Assembly: GCF_964199755.1 (NCBI RefSeq)
Contig: NC_133906.1
Location: forward strand, 15,597,378 to 15,661,377
Direction of reading: 5' to 3'
Source: Larus michahellis
Taxonomy: Eukaryota > Chordata > Aves > Charadriiformes > Laridae
Length of the DNA stretch: 64,000 bases
Shown here in pieces: positions 13,491 through 26,439 of this stretch (position 1 is the first letter of the stretch; each line of letters begins with the position of its first letter). A model generated the notes under the pieces. That model had not been told where the DNA came from. It saw only the letters and a program-made list of their open reading frames with translations, and did no database searches. The position numbers were made by a program, and so were the translations under genes.

Positions 13491-16479
13491 CCTTTATTCC
13501 TGTTTCTTGTACTACAAGGAGCACAAAAAGACAAGATTGCTTTAAATGGAAAGACTTGTTTTAACTTTGTACCTGGTGCATAAATGACTGAGAGAAGTTG
13601 TGGCCACAAGGGTATAAATGGGTTGGAAATGGAAGCGGGCAGACCTGTGAAGTTGGGGGTTTTTGGCTATCACTAATTTTGGTCCAGATTAATGTTCCAG
13701 AAAATGCACAGTGAGTGATGGCTGGATCCTGGGAGACTCTGTTAAGCAGTTTTCTACCTCCTGCTAATCTCCCTTGCCCCGTCAACAGCATCCAGCCTCC
13801 CCCATGGGTGTGCTTCTATGCATGGGTGGTGCAAGCCATGGAAAAAAAGCAATCCGAAGGTGCTGGCTTTGGCCATGGAGGCTGAGTTTCCAATGGGACA
13901 GACCTGACAAATGCAGTGTGGTGCCTTACTGTACCTTATGCCCAACGAGAGCATAAAAGGATTGATTGCTCAGTGGCGTTACATCCAGCAGTACAGCATT
14001 TAGAGCAGTATTTGCTATTTAAACCCCTTCCATGACATGTTGTAGGCTTCACCCATCCCTTGAAGGAGGGCAGAGGAAACAGAGGCCCAGAGAATGCAGG
14101 CAACAAGCAACACACCATGATGGCAGTGCTTCCTGCACCTGAGCTATGATTAAATATGAAAAAAAAAGTCCTTAATGTCAAGGAATTTAGAGTTAATAAT
14201 CAAATATTTAACAAGAAAGGAAGGCATACAACTGAGCGGGTTTGGCTGCTGGAGGAGCTCATAAATAAGAGCGAACTGGCTCGATGGCCTCCCATTCGCT
14301 GGAGGAGACAGGCGACCAGCTCCTGCTCTGGCATCCTTGGTAACGCTCCAGCACGGCCACTCGGCTTCCAGCGGAGTAGCTGTGCCAGTGTCACCGGGAG
14401 TGCAATCTGGCTCCACGTGTCCTCCGCCGGAGGAAAGCCAGCCTGTGAGACGCGGTGGGTCCTTCCCCCTGCTATCCGAGCGCCGTTGATTGCAGCATCT
14501 GGTTGTAAGTGTGAGAGTAATTCCTTGTGGGCTTTAGTATCGGTGGTAGGAAAAGGATTGTATTTTGTGAGGTTTCCATAAGTGACACCTGCATTTCAAC
14601 AGCTGAAATGCCCCGAGGCTGCTCGCTTCTGGTTACTTGGGGGGCTTTTTTAACCCTTTCCACAAGGATGGCTCCTGTGACCATTGCATGATGGCAACGT
14701 TTGGCATTTTGGGCTGGTCTTACGTGGGGATGAGCAAGATCAGGTTGTATTTATGGCCCATTTCCCTCCTTTCCTCACAAATAACTTGTTCAGGATGCAT
14801 TGGTTTTTGGAGGTGGCTCTCTTTCCCTGTTGCCTGTTGAAGGACTCTGCAGGGATAGCTCAAATGCCACCATGCCCTTGTTGAAAAAGTCTCATCTTAG
14901 GTTCCTTACAGAGCCAAAGCTCCCACTGAACAACTATTCAGTATGTATAAATGGGTCAGAATCTCAGGGGTTTAGGTCACTTTGTGGAAAAGAAAACCTG
15001 CGCGCATTTAGGGACAAAATATTTTCACAATTGCAGTGAATCTGCCAAAGAAAATACACGTAAGCTATTAGGGAGGAAATCAGAATTAAACTTTGTTGCT
15101 GAGATCAGAATAGCAAAGCCTGGAAACGTGAAGCAGTTTGTCTCTTGTACGAGCCATATCCAGAATCAGCAGCAATAAGTCTCAGCTTAAGCAAACAGCA
15201 AATTTTTCTCAGCTCTTTTTCTGTTTCCATAGTTTTTGATAGGAAAACGGAGTTTACACATAACCCTGACATTGTTAGTATTCTTCCAGCTGCTTTCTAT
15301 TTGTGAGAGCATGTGTGTCATATTTATCTTGTATTCTTTACATAACCACAATTTTATTAGTATCTCCTTATAACCTCTCTAAACATAGTACTATTTTGGG
15401 AAGATTGTGACAATTTTGCATAAGAAAACATGGAGTGCTATATAAAATGTGAAAGGAAGAGGAGGCACTGATGATAAGTGCCTTCCCTTTAGAGCAGAAT
15501 GTTTCCAGATAGTTGTCTGAAGGAAAAAGTCCCTTTGCAAAATCAACATTTACAATGTGCAAATTTCAGTGCTGGGAAGTACTTTTAATTTCCTTTTGGA
15601 AAAATTAAATTGATTTCCTAGTCTTATCAGACAGGCACTTCTCAATTCTCTTTCTGCGTACTGGCAGAAAACAATGTGAGTAAAGGTCTTCTAAGAGGGC
15701 GTGTAAAAAATAGTAAAAAAATCACTCTCAGTGCTCCTAAAATGGAATTGATTTATTATGTATTTTTTGTTCATGTCTTACTTTACATTCCAATGTAGGA
15801 TGAACATTTTTTAAACATTATACATTTTTGTGGGAAAGGAGTTCCATGTTCTTTTGTCAAAATAAGTAAGTAAAGATGGATACTTCTTTCCTGTTTTTCG
15901 TAATGATATTTTTGTACGGTAACAGAGGTGGGCTATGCCACTGTCCATCTAAACATTTAATCACGTGTACAACCTTCAGCATCAGAATGAATTTAAAACT
16001 ATTGCTGTGCTTAGAGCATCAAAAATGCTTACGTGGCTAATTTTGGCCCCAGCCAAGCGCTTTTCTGGTTCCGACTGAAATGATCAACCTGACGTACGGA
16101 AATAACAGTTTGATTTTTGCCTCCCCTTAATATTTCTAGGCACAGTCATGGGGTCATTGATACAATTCATGCAACAGAAAGATTATTGTCCAGTTTGGGA
16201 CTTTTCAGACTTTTTTTTCGTTTGATTTCCGAACAGGCTTCCAGGAAAACCCATCTACATCGCTGAAGGTATTGCTGTGATTCATGACTCCTTCCTATTT
16301 TCCAGTAAAAACAGGCTTAATCCATTTAAGTCCCTTCCAAATTAATTGGCATGTTTAGCAGTTTCCAGCAATAAATATTATTACATCTGTTCCATTGTTT
16401 CCTGCTGAAAAGTTGTTTTGATTTTAATTTGTTTCTGACGATTCCCCCCAGCCTCCCGTTTGGGGAACTCGTTCCCTTT
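13491..16479. other. unique non-coding sequence, AT-rich in its second half
   Basis: Single-copy DNA. From about 15180 to 16400 it becomes clearly AT-rich, with few open frames. It holds several AATAAATATT- and TTAATT-like words resembling conserved non-coding DNA. I see no repeat and no exon. Confidence 0.5.
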
Positions 16480-16600
16480 TAATTGATTTCGTTTGCCGCC
16501 CGGCTCCGCTGCCGGCGTTTCCCCGCGCAGCTGCCTGCACCGCACCCGCCGGCACGGCGGCAAACGCCTCTGCCAAAAAATGCGCCTTGGTGCCATAACG
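16480..16600. promoter_or_regulatory. compact CpG-dense patch
   Basis: Counting by eye gives 16 CpG dinucleotides between about 16490 and 16600, most within 16495-16567. AT-rich sequence with few CpGs lies on both sides. It is shorter than a formal CpG island. Two minus-strand open frames (89 codons, 16424-16693; 80 codons, 16381-16623) cross it in different phases and match nothing I know. It may be a small unmethylated regulatory element, or the first exon of an unannotated transcript. Confidence 0.3.
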
Positions 16601-17819
16601 TGATGGGATTTGATGAGTTTCAACAGCCGAGCTGAGGGTCATCATCAAAAAGTGATGCTCTTGGAGCAGAGCAGTCATATCTACATGCGGCAATTTTCTG
16701 AACTTCCTTGTATATGGCTCCTTTCACCTTCTCTGCATCCCTAATTGCTGGGCTTGCCATGGGAGCGGACACAGCATGGCCAACATCCGCTATGCTGCTG
16801 GTGAAATATTCACCAGTTTTCTTTAAATTAAAGGTATTGCACGGTGTTTTCTGTGTTGAAATACATCACGGATGGAGGTTGTGTGTGCCGTCCCTCGGCT
16901 GGTGGCCGCAGGGTTTCTGACGGCATGGAGGCACGCTCATAAATCCAGTAATTGATGGGCACATTTCTAGTGTCGAGGTTCACCACAAATCTCTTCCCAG
17001 AGAAAAAACAAATCACTGGTTGGACACGTCAACTTTTCAGGCCCCACGACTGAGGTTTGATTACCTGCAGCCATTCTTGATTTATGTTTTTCTCATTCAT
17101 AACAACAGAGTGACTTTGCTAGCTTCTCCATCCATATGAAAAGGCTACTGCAAACCTGAGTAACATATTGATTAACTGTTGGTTGTGATTGCTTTTATTT
17201 CACTACTTTACTGCCTGGGGCTTCTCTAAACTCAGTTTTGGTGAACTTAGAGCTGGAGTGAAACACATACTTTGCATGGAGGGTTTCTTCTTTACATGTT
17301 AACGTTTTAATCATGTTTCCCGTGAACACATACTACCGTGGAGTTTATTTTCATCTCAGGATTTCTTGTGAAATTGTGAATTGCTGAGGACGTGCTAGGG
17401 GTGCTGCGGGCTGCGAAGGTCCCCTCTGCTGTGCTGGTGAGGAGCGTGGGGGGTCCAAGGACCAAGCCGGGCAAGCACACGTTCCCTCAACCCCAGAGGA
17501 ATCGGACCTTTTCCCACCCACCCTGGGCTCCCAGCTTAGCACTGCAGTTCGCTCTGATGATTTATTTTAGGTCAGTTCCTGCTGGTGGTGACAAGTGACT
17601 TTGGGTGATCTGTGTGCTTAATATAACAAGCAGAATCACCAGGGAATGTTATTTATCTTGAGTTATAGATGGGTTAGTGACTTCTATGTCTTGCGATGCA
17701 CAACTGGTATACAGATTTGAGCAAAACCACATACACGTGTATTGTCAGCAATCCATCTCTAAGAATGTGGTCGTATCATCTTTTTCCTTTACAAAACCAG
17801 CTGAAACTATTGACATGGC
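16601..17819. other. unique non-coding sequence
   Basis: Single-copy DNA following the CpG patch. I find no mobile element, RNA gene or convincing coding exon. Confidence 0.55.
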
Positions 17820-17836
17820 AAAAAAAAAAAAAAAAA
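17820..17836 (+). repeat. A17 homopolymer
   Basis: An uninterrupted run of 17 A followed by GAAAGAAG. No upstream SINE or LINE body is recognisable, so I treat it as a simple repeat and not as a retrotransposon tail. Confidence 0.9.
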
Positions 17837-19559
17837 GAAAGAAGCATCTATTGAGGTTTTTTACTTTCTTTTGGGATCCTTCAACTAAATTAAAAGCCAG
17901 TATATGGGAAGGTGTCATGTGAATTACAGACTCCTACTCACACGGTGACTGTTCAGTCAAAGCAGTCTGGCCCACGTGCTGCCAGGGCTGTGCAGATGTT
18001 TTGATTTTCATGCAGAGCTGGGGAACTAAGCAGTAGACAGAACTGGGAGCAAAACACTGTAGGTTTTTTTCTGTAAAAACAGGTTTTCCAATAGGACTAA
18101 ACACCCTGTAGTCATCTGCTCTGGTGGGCATTCTGCTGACAGCATGCTGGTACCTTCTGCAAACCTAAACTCTGCTGGTGCATGTACACACAGGCAAACC
18201 CACCCAAATCAAGCTAATTATTTTTGCATTTTTGGAAGTCATTTTTGATCCCGTGCATCTCCTGCACTGTCCCCGTTGGCTGCTCTTCAGCCTCCTGTAG
18301 TCCAGGGTTGAACCTTGGATGCTGTGTTACAGAGGTGCATCGTTAGTCCTTCCCACTGAACATCTGGTCCTGCTTGCTGTTACTCTCCTCCATCCAAATT
18401 TTGCAAATGTCCTTAAGTATTTTGGACCGCTTGTCGCTGTTCAGAAGGGACAAGCACCTTGATGAATAACATCAGGTGCAGTGGAGCAGCGGAAATGGCC
18501 AGTAGATGAGTTTCAGTGGGGAAGACAGAAGCAATCCGGATGAGAAATTGGAGGGGTGGGATGCCTGCAGATGCGCGCCGGCCCCTGCCGAATAGCCGGG
18601 GTAGCCTATTGCCCATGGACGAACCGGGAGAGGTTTCTAGGACAACTGCTGGGCTTTGGGAGCAGGGAAAGAATGGAGCCAAATCTTAAAGTCAGATGAG
18701 GAGAAAATGAGTAACATCTGCTGAGACGTGTGAAAGAGCCATTTGTGCTCACTGCAACCCGAAGCGTTCCTCGAGCGGCCACCACAGGCGTGGGCCGGGC
18801 TCCCTGTCCCCGCACACATGCTGGCCGGCCGAGGGGGTCGTTAGGGATGATTTATGCGCTCGTTACAGCCACGGCTCCGGACACTGCGCTGTGCTTCACT
18901 GGTGCATCCCCCCAGGCCTCGGCACCCACACGGGGACTTCATTTCACCTCTGTGTATGCATAGAGAAAAGCCTCTGTCCTGTCCGGAGGCTGCAGAGAGG
19001 TGAGGTCCCGGGGATGCCGCTGTTGTATGTTTATTAGTTGTATTCATGGGTCATAAATAATAGGCTTCTGCCATTATTCCACTCCTGCCATCTGACGCCG
19101 TGCGTGCCGTGACACCATGGGTGCACAGAGCTGCATGTCCTCTGCATCTCCCCGGGGCAGCCTCTCCCTGCTGATGCTAAGGGTGAATTTCCCCTTCACT
19201 TCGATGGGGCAAATAACTCTCCTGCTTCTCTTGCTGGCCCCTCTGCTATTTTAACGGATCAGCTTTTTGTCTCTAATTAGGCTATTTTCTGCGATGTGGA
19301 ATGGGGTTGGAAATGTTCGAGTCGGAGGTAGTGAACAGTCCAGAAGGATTGCACCTGGGGTAGCTAATCAGCGGCCGCTTCAGAGAGCTGAAATTAGGAA
19401 AGCACACAAAAGAGCGAGCAATTTTGAAAATGAGGATGAGCGGCCCTAAATTTCTAAGAGCAATTATGTTTTCACAGCTGTGCTGGTTGCCCCAAATGCA
19501 TAGAAATCAAGTCAAAACCAAACTCCTTTAGCTCAAAGAAAATTAACCTTCATATTGAA
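17837..19559. other. unique non-coding sequence
   Basis: Single-copy DNA with a modest local rise in CpG around 18765-18900. A donor-like GAGAG before GTGAGG near 19000 follows an acceptor-like site at 18962. The implied 36-base exon is too short to support. Nothing else is recognised. Confidence 0.5.
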
Positions 19560-19860
19560 ACTCAATGAGAAGTAAATTTACTTTGCCTTCAAATGAATAA
19601 TATAGTCTTGAAAAAACGTAGTGGCAAGTTATGTTGTAATTACATTCTTTGAATTAAAGTTTGCTAGTCCAAACAAAATAAATAGAAACGCAGGCAGGGC
19701 AATAGATATATTATACTTGGAATAAAATTTGGCCTTGGTATATTGTTTTCATGCTGAAGCCATGCCAAAGTTAATCTACTGTAATTGCGTCTATCGCCAG
19801 CTTCTAATATAAATAAAGGAGACAACCCGGGAGCTGTTAATATAAGCCTTTCATTAAAAT
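19560..19860. promoter_or_regulatory. AT-rich candidate conserved non-coding element
   Basis: This stretch is strongly AT-rich with no long open frame. It contains the palindromic homeodomain-type site GTAATTAC (19636-19643), GAATTAAAG just after it, and a second TAATTG core near 19780. The texture resembles developmental enhancers. Cross-species alignment would decide; no function is assigned. Confidence 0.2.
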
Positions 19861-22800
19861 CTTGTTGCCACCATGGAAGGACTTGGCCAGATCTCATTTC
19901 TTGGGGATCAGACCAAGAGTTACTGAATTACTCAATAGCTGTAAATTTGGCTTTGAAGGCAGCCAGCGAACGTTTCCCTGCAGCTCCCACTCTGCCACTG
20001 CCAATAAAGATTCCTGGGGAGGAGGAACACGGGAGCAGTTCCCTTTTTATCTGCAATGGGCAATGGGTGCTGATGGGAATCAAGCTGTCTGCGCCAGGGT
20101 TTGCTCAGAGGGGTTTACGGGGGACTGGGGGGGCCCCGGGAGGTCATGAGCAGAGGCATGCGGTGGATACAGCTCTTTTGCACCAGGGCTCGGCTTAGGC
20201 TGGAAGCTGGGTTTAATTCAAGCTCTTCCTTTGCTCTAACAGCATCCTTTTTGCTCACAGGTACTGAGGATTAGTAGGTATTTCTGATAGAAAAAGCTTT
20301 CTACAGAATGGTATAAGGACAGAGAGGGAGCTATTTCTTACAGGGGTGGGATTTAATCCTATGTGTTTAATTTTTAAGCATGCTTTTACGGGACTCGCTT
20401 TCTGTCCGCCTCTGCCCTGCCTGCCCCTTGCAGAGGGGCACAGCCCGTGGCTTGCTCCCATCCTGCTCAGCACCCTTGGGTCCCACCATTAGTATCTCTG
20501 GGATGCCCTCTGCACCTTTCCTGAAGACAGGCTCTTCTGCTGTCTTTAAGAGGCACCAGATTTTTTTCTCTTTTGCTGTCTTTCTGCGAGTTCCCGCTAT
20601 CCCTTTCTTTCATCCTGCTTTCTGGATGCTCAAGGGCTTTCTCTGAACAAGGTATTAAATTGCAGTGGGCCAAAAACCACACTGGCCACAGGGTTAGGAA
20701 GGATGACTGGTTGGTGATGCTTGTGGGAGTCTTCTGGCTCGAGGGTCTCAAAGAGCTTTTCCACGCCTGACCTTATCCCCTGCCAGGCAGTGTACAGCAC
20801 TGGTTTGGGGGTCTCCCAAAAAAGACTAGCCTTAATTTCATACAACTGAAAAAGATGCTGGGGAACATGGTGAATGGAGCTCTCTACATGTGTCACTAAT
20901 GTAATAGAAGTAGAGAAAGAAATAGTTTGACTCACATTCCTAAAGTTATTAAGCAGCAGAAGTGAAAAAAAAATCCTCTCCTACGTTTGATACATTTTTC
21001 CCTAAGTGACTATTACTTGTTTCTTTGCATCCAAAATAGGAAATTATCAAGATTATGAAATCCAAAGGAAATAGAGAAAGTGAGTAGGTAGGACAGGGTA
21101 CTGAGGAGGGGTTAAATCCTTTAGCAAACCTTGTCTTCTTCCATATAATGTGAAATATTCCAGGTTTGATCATCTGCAGCTTATTTTATGTTCTTTACAG
21201 TTCATTGTTTGTTCCATTGGAAAAAGGTTTAATTTTTTTAGCCTGTCCCTATGTGAGATCAGATGTTCATCAGTGTTCTCCCCTCTCCTTCCAAGGGCTG
21301 AGTTCACTTGGCTGTTTCTTGGGGACAGTATTGAGGGGAAACCCATGCGTTTAACCATTCTGTGGTTATAAATTGAGGGTTAAAAAATATTCCCTTGCCC
21401 ATTAACTTTGTATGCATTAAAGTCTAACTTCTATATTCAGCTCGTTCTCTAGGGCATTGCCCAGGTCACCCTGGCTGTGACCGTGGGCACATCCCTGTCC
21501 CCCAAGGACAGGCTGCCTCACCTCCTTGCTTTAGAATGCACCCATACCGATTGCTTGGAGAAGTAAAGCTGGGATCTGCTAAAGCATCTTGCTGTAGGAA
21601 GGATCACAGAAATGAAAAGAAAAATGTTGACGATGAAGGGAAAAATTTCCCATCTGTGGGTTGATGTTTAACCCTCACTCTCCCTAGGTGTCTACTTGGT
21701 TGATGGATGGCAAGCTGATTATATCTGCCCCCAAAGTCTCTTGCTCCTTGAGAATCCTGGAAAAACCCCCACACAAATGTAGAAACTTGTCTGTTGTATC
21801 AACAGATTGAGAAAAAGGGAGAGAAACCAAAAAAGCACACAGACATCGGTAAGGATTTATGCTCGGGTCTGTGTCTTTGGCGAGGTGCCCATCTCCTGCC
21901 GTCCCACTGATTGATCTCCAGCTCCTTTGCAAAGCTGGAATCGGGAGCTGGGTCCTCAGGCACTTTCCTCCTGCCCTGTGACAAAGGAGAGGAAAGCGGG
22001 GCTGGCCCCTTTTCCCAAAACACCTTGGGCAAGCCCAGGGGCCCTGGCCTGAGGAGAGCTCACGGCACAAAACAAAGGGAACGGGATCCCGAGGAGCCGT
22101 GTTCGCCCCAGCAGTTCGCTCCGGCAGCCAGACCACGCAGTGCACATGGAAAATATGCAAGCTGGGAAGTGTCTGCTGGCTCTGGCTCCCTTTATATTTT
22201 GGACCATTCTTTTTGTCCACATTTAATTTAATGCATAAGCATCCCGTGAAAATATCAAAAGGAAGCGGTCCTGCCAATGAAGACCTTTTGGTCTGCTCTG
22301 AAGCACTGTGACGTGAATGTAACGTAAACCGAAGGAACGAGGCTGGGTAAAGCTGGAGCTGTGCAGTCACCTTTTGACTTAATATATGTAGAACAGGGAG
22401 CCGTCCGTGCATTTACATGGGCACCATTGGGAATGGTCCGTGAGAGCTCCCCTTTGCTGCTGGCAAAGAGGTAAAGTCCTTGAATTCAATTCAGGAGCAT
22501 GAAACTGAGTGTAACTAAACCCAGGATTTGTCACTTCAAGTACAGATCTTCAGCTAACGAAAGCTGCATATACACTTAAAAATTCCTTAATTTTGAGTAC
22601 TTTGCTGTGCAGTAAACAAAGATTTTGTGCCTGTTTTCCTATATAAATATTTATAACAAAGTTGGTGGCTACTGGTCGAATGCAAACGTTTGTTGTTCTC
22701 AGCATTTTTGGACATAATCTACCAAAGATTTACATGTGTTTTTAATACACAGTAACTTTCTACTGCTGGAAGGCCTTGGATTAAGATCAGCTACGGGATT

Positions 22801-24546
22801 TGTGTCTAGAAGAGGAGACTTAGAGTTTGATGTGCAGAAGGTTTTATGTGTTTGTTGATCAGAGGCCATTTGATAAAGATGCTTGGAAATGGGCAGGTTG
22901 CACACAGGGATGTGACTGTAACACATTCAGATCGACTTGTGGCTGTTCCCTTAGTGGGTCGAAACAGAGATACATATAAGCACACCCAGTTTCCTATAGA
23001 TTTTGAAAAGATTTGTGCAGAAATGGACTGGGTTTTGTCGCTGTGACCTGGATGACCTGTGAGGACCAAGGGTGTGCAGAGGCCAAAGGAAAGAGTTTAA
23101 AGATGTAAAGAACAGTTGCGTGGGCAGGCCTCACCTAAACTAGGACTTGGGCTGGGAGTCAGTTGGTCAAAAAACATCACCCCCCATTTGTCCTTGGTGT
23201 TTTAAGCTTGCTTTGTAATGGCGGAACAGAAGCAGACACTTCTGTGTGCAATTTCAGTCGTCTTAAAGTAGATTCCCAGGCAAGAGAGGTAAATGGCAGC
23301 CTGGCTCCCATTTATACCTCTCCGGTGGGTGGCCCTGGTGGGTGACCGGTCCCAGGTGTCTGTTGGTGCTGACTGGGGCTGCCGATTTCTTTTGTACGTT
23401 TGTAAACCGTGCCGTAAGTAAATACTCCCACCTGTGTCCGTCTCCCAGCGGCTCCTCCTGCCCCGCACGCCACAGCTTCACGCACCAGCATTTTTCCTTT
23501 GTACAAACTGAATGACCAGAAGTTATATTTGAAATGAATCAAAGTCAGTAGTAACCAGCAATGTGTGCGGGCAGAGCTACCTGGTAAAATGCTGGACCCC
23601 AGATGAGGTGACTTAGAGACTCCCCAGATCATTCCTCTCAAGCCATAAGGAGAAGAAGAAGGGGAGATGCCATCTTCCTTCAGGAATGCGAGCAACCTCT
23701 CGCCATAAAACCAATGTGAAATGCAAACAATTATAAATTCACAATCCGTGTTCTGCCAGTAAGCAGAGTTCTCCTGGATTTGCTAGTGAGAAAATTGATG
23801 GAATTTATTTTAATCTGAACAAGATTCCCTAAATTCTGGAAACAGGAGAGTGGGCTGTTGCGGACAGGCGGGTAGGGGAGCTCAGAGAGGTGATGGCATG
23901 GTGGCATCTCACTGCTTCCCTGGTGATGCTGTGTGGGGACCGTGGTGCGCCAGCCCGAAGCGGCCGGTCCCTGCGCTGCTGCGTGCCGGGGAGGTGATGG
24001 AGTGGGACAAGCAGTTTAAGCCAGGCTCGAGCACTGGCAGCAAACATAATGTTCAACTCTTCTTTTTTTTATTATTTTTTTCCCTTTAGTGGGAAAGTTA
24101 CAGTCTCAGCTTTCTCATAGCATTAACTCTCCCTGGGCATTTCAAGGATGGCACTGTTGGAGAAGTCCTGTTTTAAAACTGTGCGGCCTCACTCGAGTCG
24201 TTTGAAGTCCAGGGAGCCTGGCAAAGCTCTCTGGTTCTGTCCTTAGCATCAGACTGCTGAGAAAGACTTGAGAAGGGCAGAAGTCAGCAGCACAATTGGT
24301 ATTACCATCCAAAAAGAGGGGGAAAAGGGGATATAACTCAGGGCAAAACATGGCCTTGATCTCACTGCTGTCACAGACAAAAAGCCTCGCTGTGTTTAAA
24401 GAAAAACAATTCCTCTCTACTGCATTTGTTCCTCCTTCCCCACACCGACACTCAGGACAAGTTGCTTTTTACAGCTGCAGCTTTAGGACACTCAGTAATG
24501 CGTGTGATATCCTACTCCTGTGGCACCTCCTTATTCCCCTTTTCAG
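19861..24546. other. unique non-coding sequence with a G-quadruplex motif
   Basis: Single-copy DNA. Positions 20110-20140 hold four G-runs (4, 5, 7 and 3 G) with loops of 5, 3 and 4 bases. A 242-codon minus-strand open frame (21684-22412) is the longest here outside CR1, but it contains no recognisable domain and competes with several other frames. I see no mobile element. Confidence 0.5.
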
Positions 24547-24587
24547 GCCGTGACAGACGTAATCCTGCCACTAGCAGAATGCAACAG
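24547..24587 (+). other. weak candidate micro-exon (41 bp)
   Basis: A strong acceptor-like tract (CTCCTTATTCCCCTTTTCAG, 24527-24546) precedes 41 bases that end in AACAG before GTAATA. Two of the three frames are open. The segment is too short for the open frame to mean anything, and I do not recognise the peptide. It may be an exon of an unknown transcript or a chance pair of splice-like sites; chance is more likely. Confidence 0.1.
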
Positions 24588-25779
24588 GTAATATATTTTG
24601 CCGGGTATAAAAGCAGTCCTTGCAGTTTCCATAACTTGTTTGGGCTTGTTATGATTGTCCACAGCCTCTCCGCTACATTGGCGCAAGCACAAAATACCCA
24701 TTGCGTTTTAGAAGGAGCCTCCGGAGATGAGAAACGAGCAGTGTGGAGATGAGAATTAATACATCACGTGTGAACTGGCCTTTTTTGCTTTGTTTGTTTT
24801 GCTCTCTGTTAATGGACCAAAGAGGTACCCTTGACAACAGATGGAAAATTAGTCCCAGGATCGACCAGGGGCTCTAGTGAAGACCATGGCCCATTGCACA
24901 GGAAGGATGCATTCACTATCCAGAGGATCTTACAGTCTAATTTAAGGCAGGAAACAGAAGGAAGGTAGATGAGGAGGAGGAATGGCATGGGGGGGGAGAG
25001 ATATAGCCTCCAGGAAAGTCATTAAGGAACACATGCCTTCCTTACTTCATGTCTTTTTAAAGTCTATTTTATCTCTCTCTATTGGGCTTTGAACCTTTTG
25101 GAGTTTATTTAAGCTATTGCAAACTTGCTGATTTAGGGAGCAAATAAGCCTTTGGGATCAAAGCAGCTGGTATTGTCAGAGGTATTGAGGGTGAAATAAC
25201 ACATTAGCAGAAGGAGAGCCGAGAATAAAAATGGTAAGAAAATCCAACTTGATATTTTGTTCTCTTTTGCTTTTAACCTCCTTCCCAGCTTGATCCTTTT
25301 CATTTGAACAGGTATTAATTCTCTTTGTGTGTATCCCAACAGTATAAATATTTAATGGTCCTAGATTACAGAGCTGAAATATGAGATTAGTTCCAACCTT
25401 AAAAATTTGTGCAGGATCTCTTCTTCACATTTAGATGACTCCCACATTGCAGGGAGAAATATCTTCCATCTCTGCAGGAGGAGCATCACAAGCTTTATTT
25501 TGAGTTCATTTTCTTTTTTTGGTCTTGTTTGAGGGTCAGAAGACACAAACACCTCGCCCACCCCCAGTCTTGCCATTGCTATTTTCCTGTGACATGCTAT
25601 GACAAACCGAATGATAGCTCCAGGGTACTGGGGGGACTGGGGTGTGCAGGATCATGAGCCTGAACCCTGTTTCCTACCCATAGCAAGCAGGGTATTCGGC
25701 TTGGAAAAATCCATGCAAATATGGTAAATATGGGTAAGGTAATATGGCAGGGTCAATGCAAGTATGGCAAAGTTACTTG
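24588..25779. other. unique non-coding sequence
   Basis: Single-copy DNA with purine-rich stretches (for example a G8 run near 24990). No gene or element is recognised. Confidence 0.55.
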
Positions 25780-25811
25780 CACCAGTAACTCTTCCTTCAC
25801 CAGTAACTCTT
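25780..25811 (+). repeat. 14-bp direct repeat, period 18
   Basis: CACCAGTAACTCTT is present at 25780-25793 and 25798-25811, separated by CCTT. Just upstream (about 25710-25770) the words ATGCAAATATGG and ATGCAAGTATGG also recur, so the whole 100-bp stretch is locally repetitive. Confidence 0.8.
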
Positions 25812-26439
25812 TTCCTTTCACTCGTAAATAAGACAAAGGGGGAATACAGAGCAGAGGAACATCGGCCACTGATTTTCAGAGGGCTAATGTGGCAAGTAAT
25901 GGAGACTGCAGTACTTAGGTCCTCTGAAGGTCAGGCCATGCCTTTACAAGCCTATATACAAATTTAGGTGCCTACTTTCAAGCCCACAAAGCGTAAAAAA
26001 GAAAAGAACTTGATGATGATGTAAAATGGCATAACTGTTGGTAAAACCTTGCGAACTGAAGCCAAAGCCAAATGGGATATCAGACGCAGTCCCCCTTTCG
26101 GGGACAATGGAGATTTTCCAAGTCAATCAGCAATGCTGCTGGAGACACCACCTCCCAGGTTGAGCTATGGCTCTCCTTCCTTTTGGTAGGATGGATGGAT
26201 CGAAGGAATAATGGAAACCAGTCAAAATTCAGATACCCAGACGCCCTCGTCCACTGCTCGTGGACAGAACAACACAGCTCAACCACATCTAGCAATAAAA
26301 GACCTCCTACTGATGGGAAGTGAACAGCACCTAAAGTGATTAATTAATGACACATATCAAGACATAGAACACAAAAAGCATTACAGACAAAACGCAAAGA
26401 GAGAAATGATCTGAAGAAGAGATTTAAAGTTGACTCCTA
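25812..26439. other. unique non-coding sequence
   Basis: Single-copy DNA; nothing recognised. Confidence 0.55.

Noticed and set aside
17820..17836. A17 considered as a retrotransposon poly-A tail
   Set aside because: No element body or target-site duplication is recognisable beside it.
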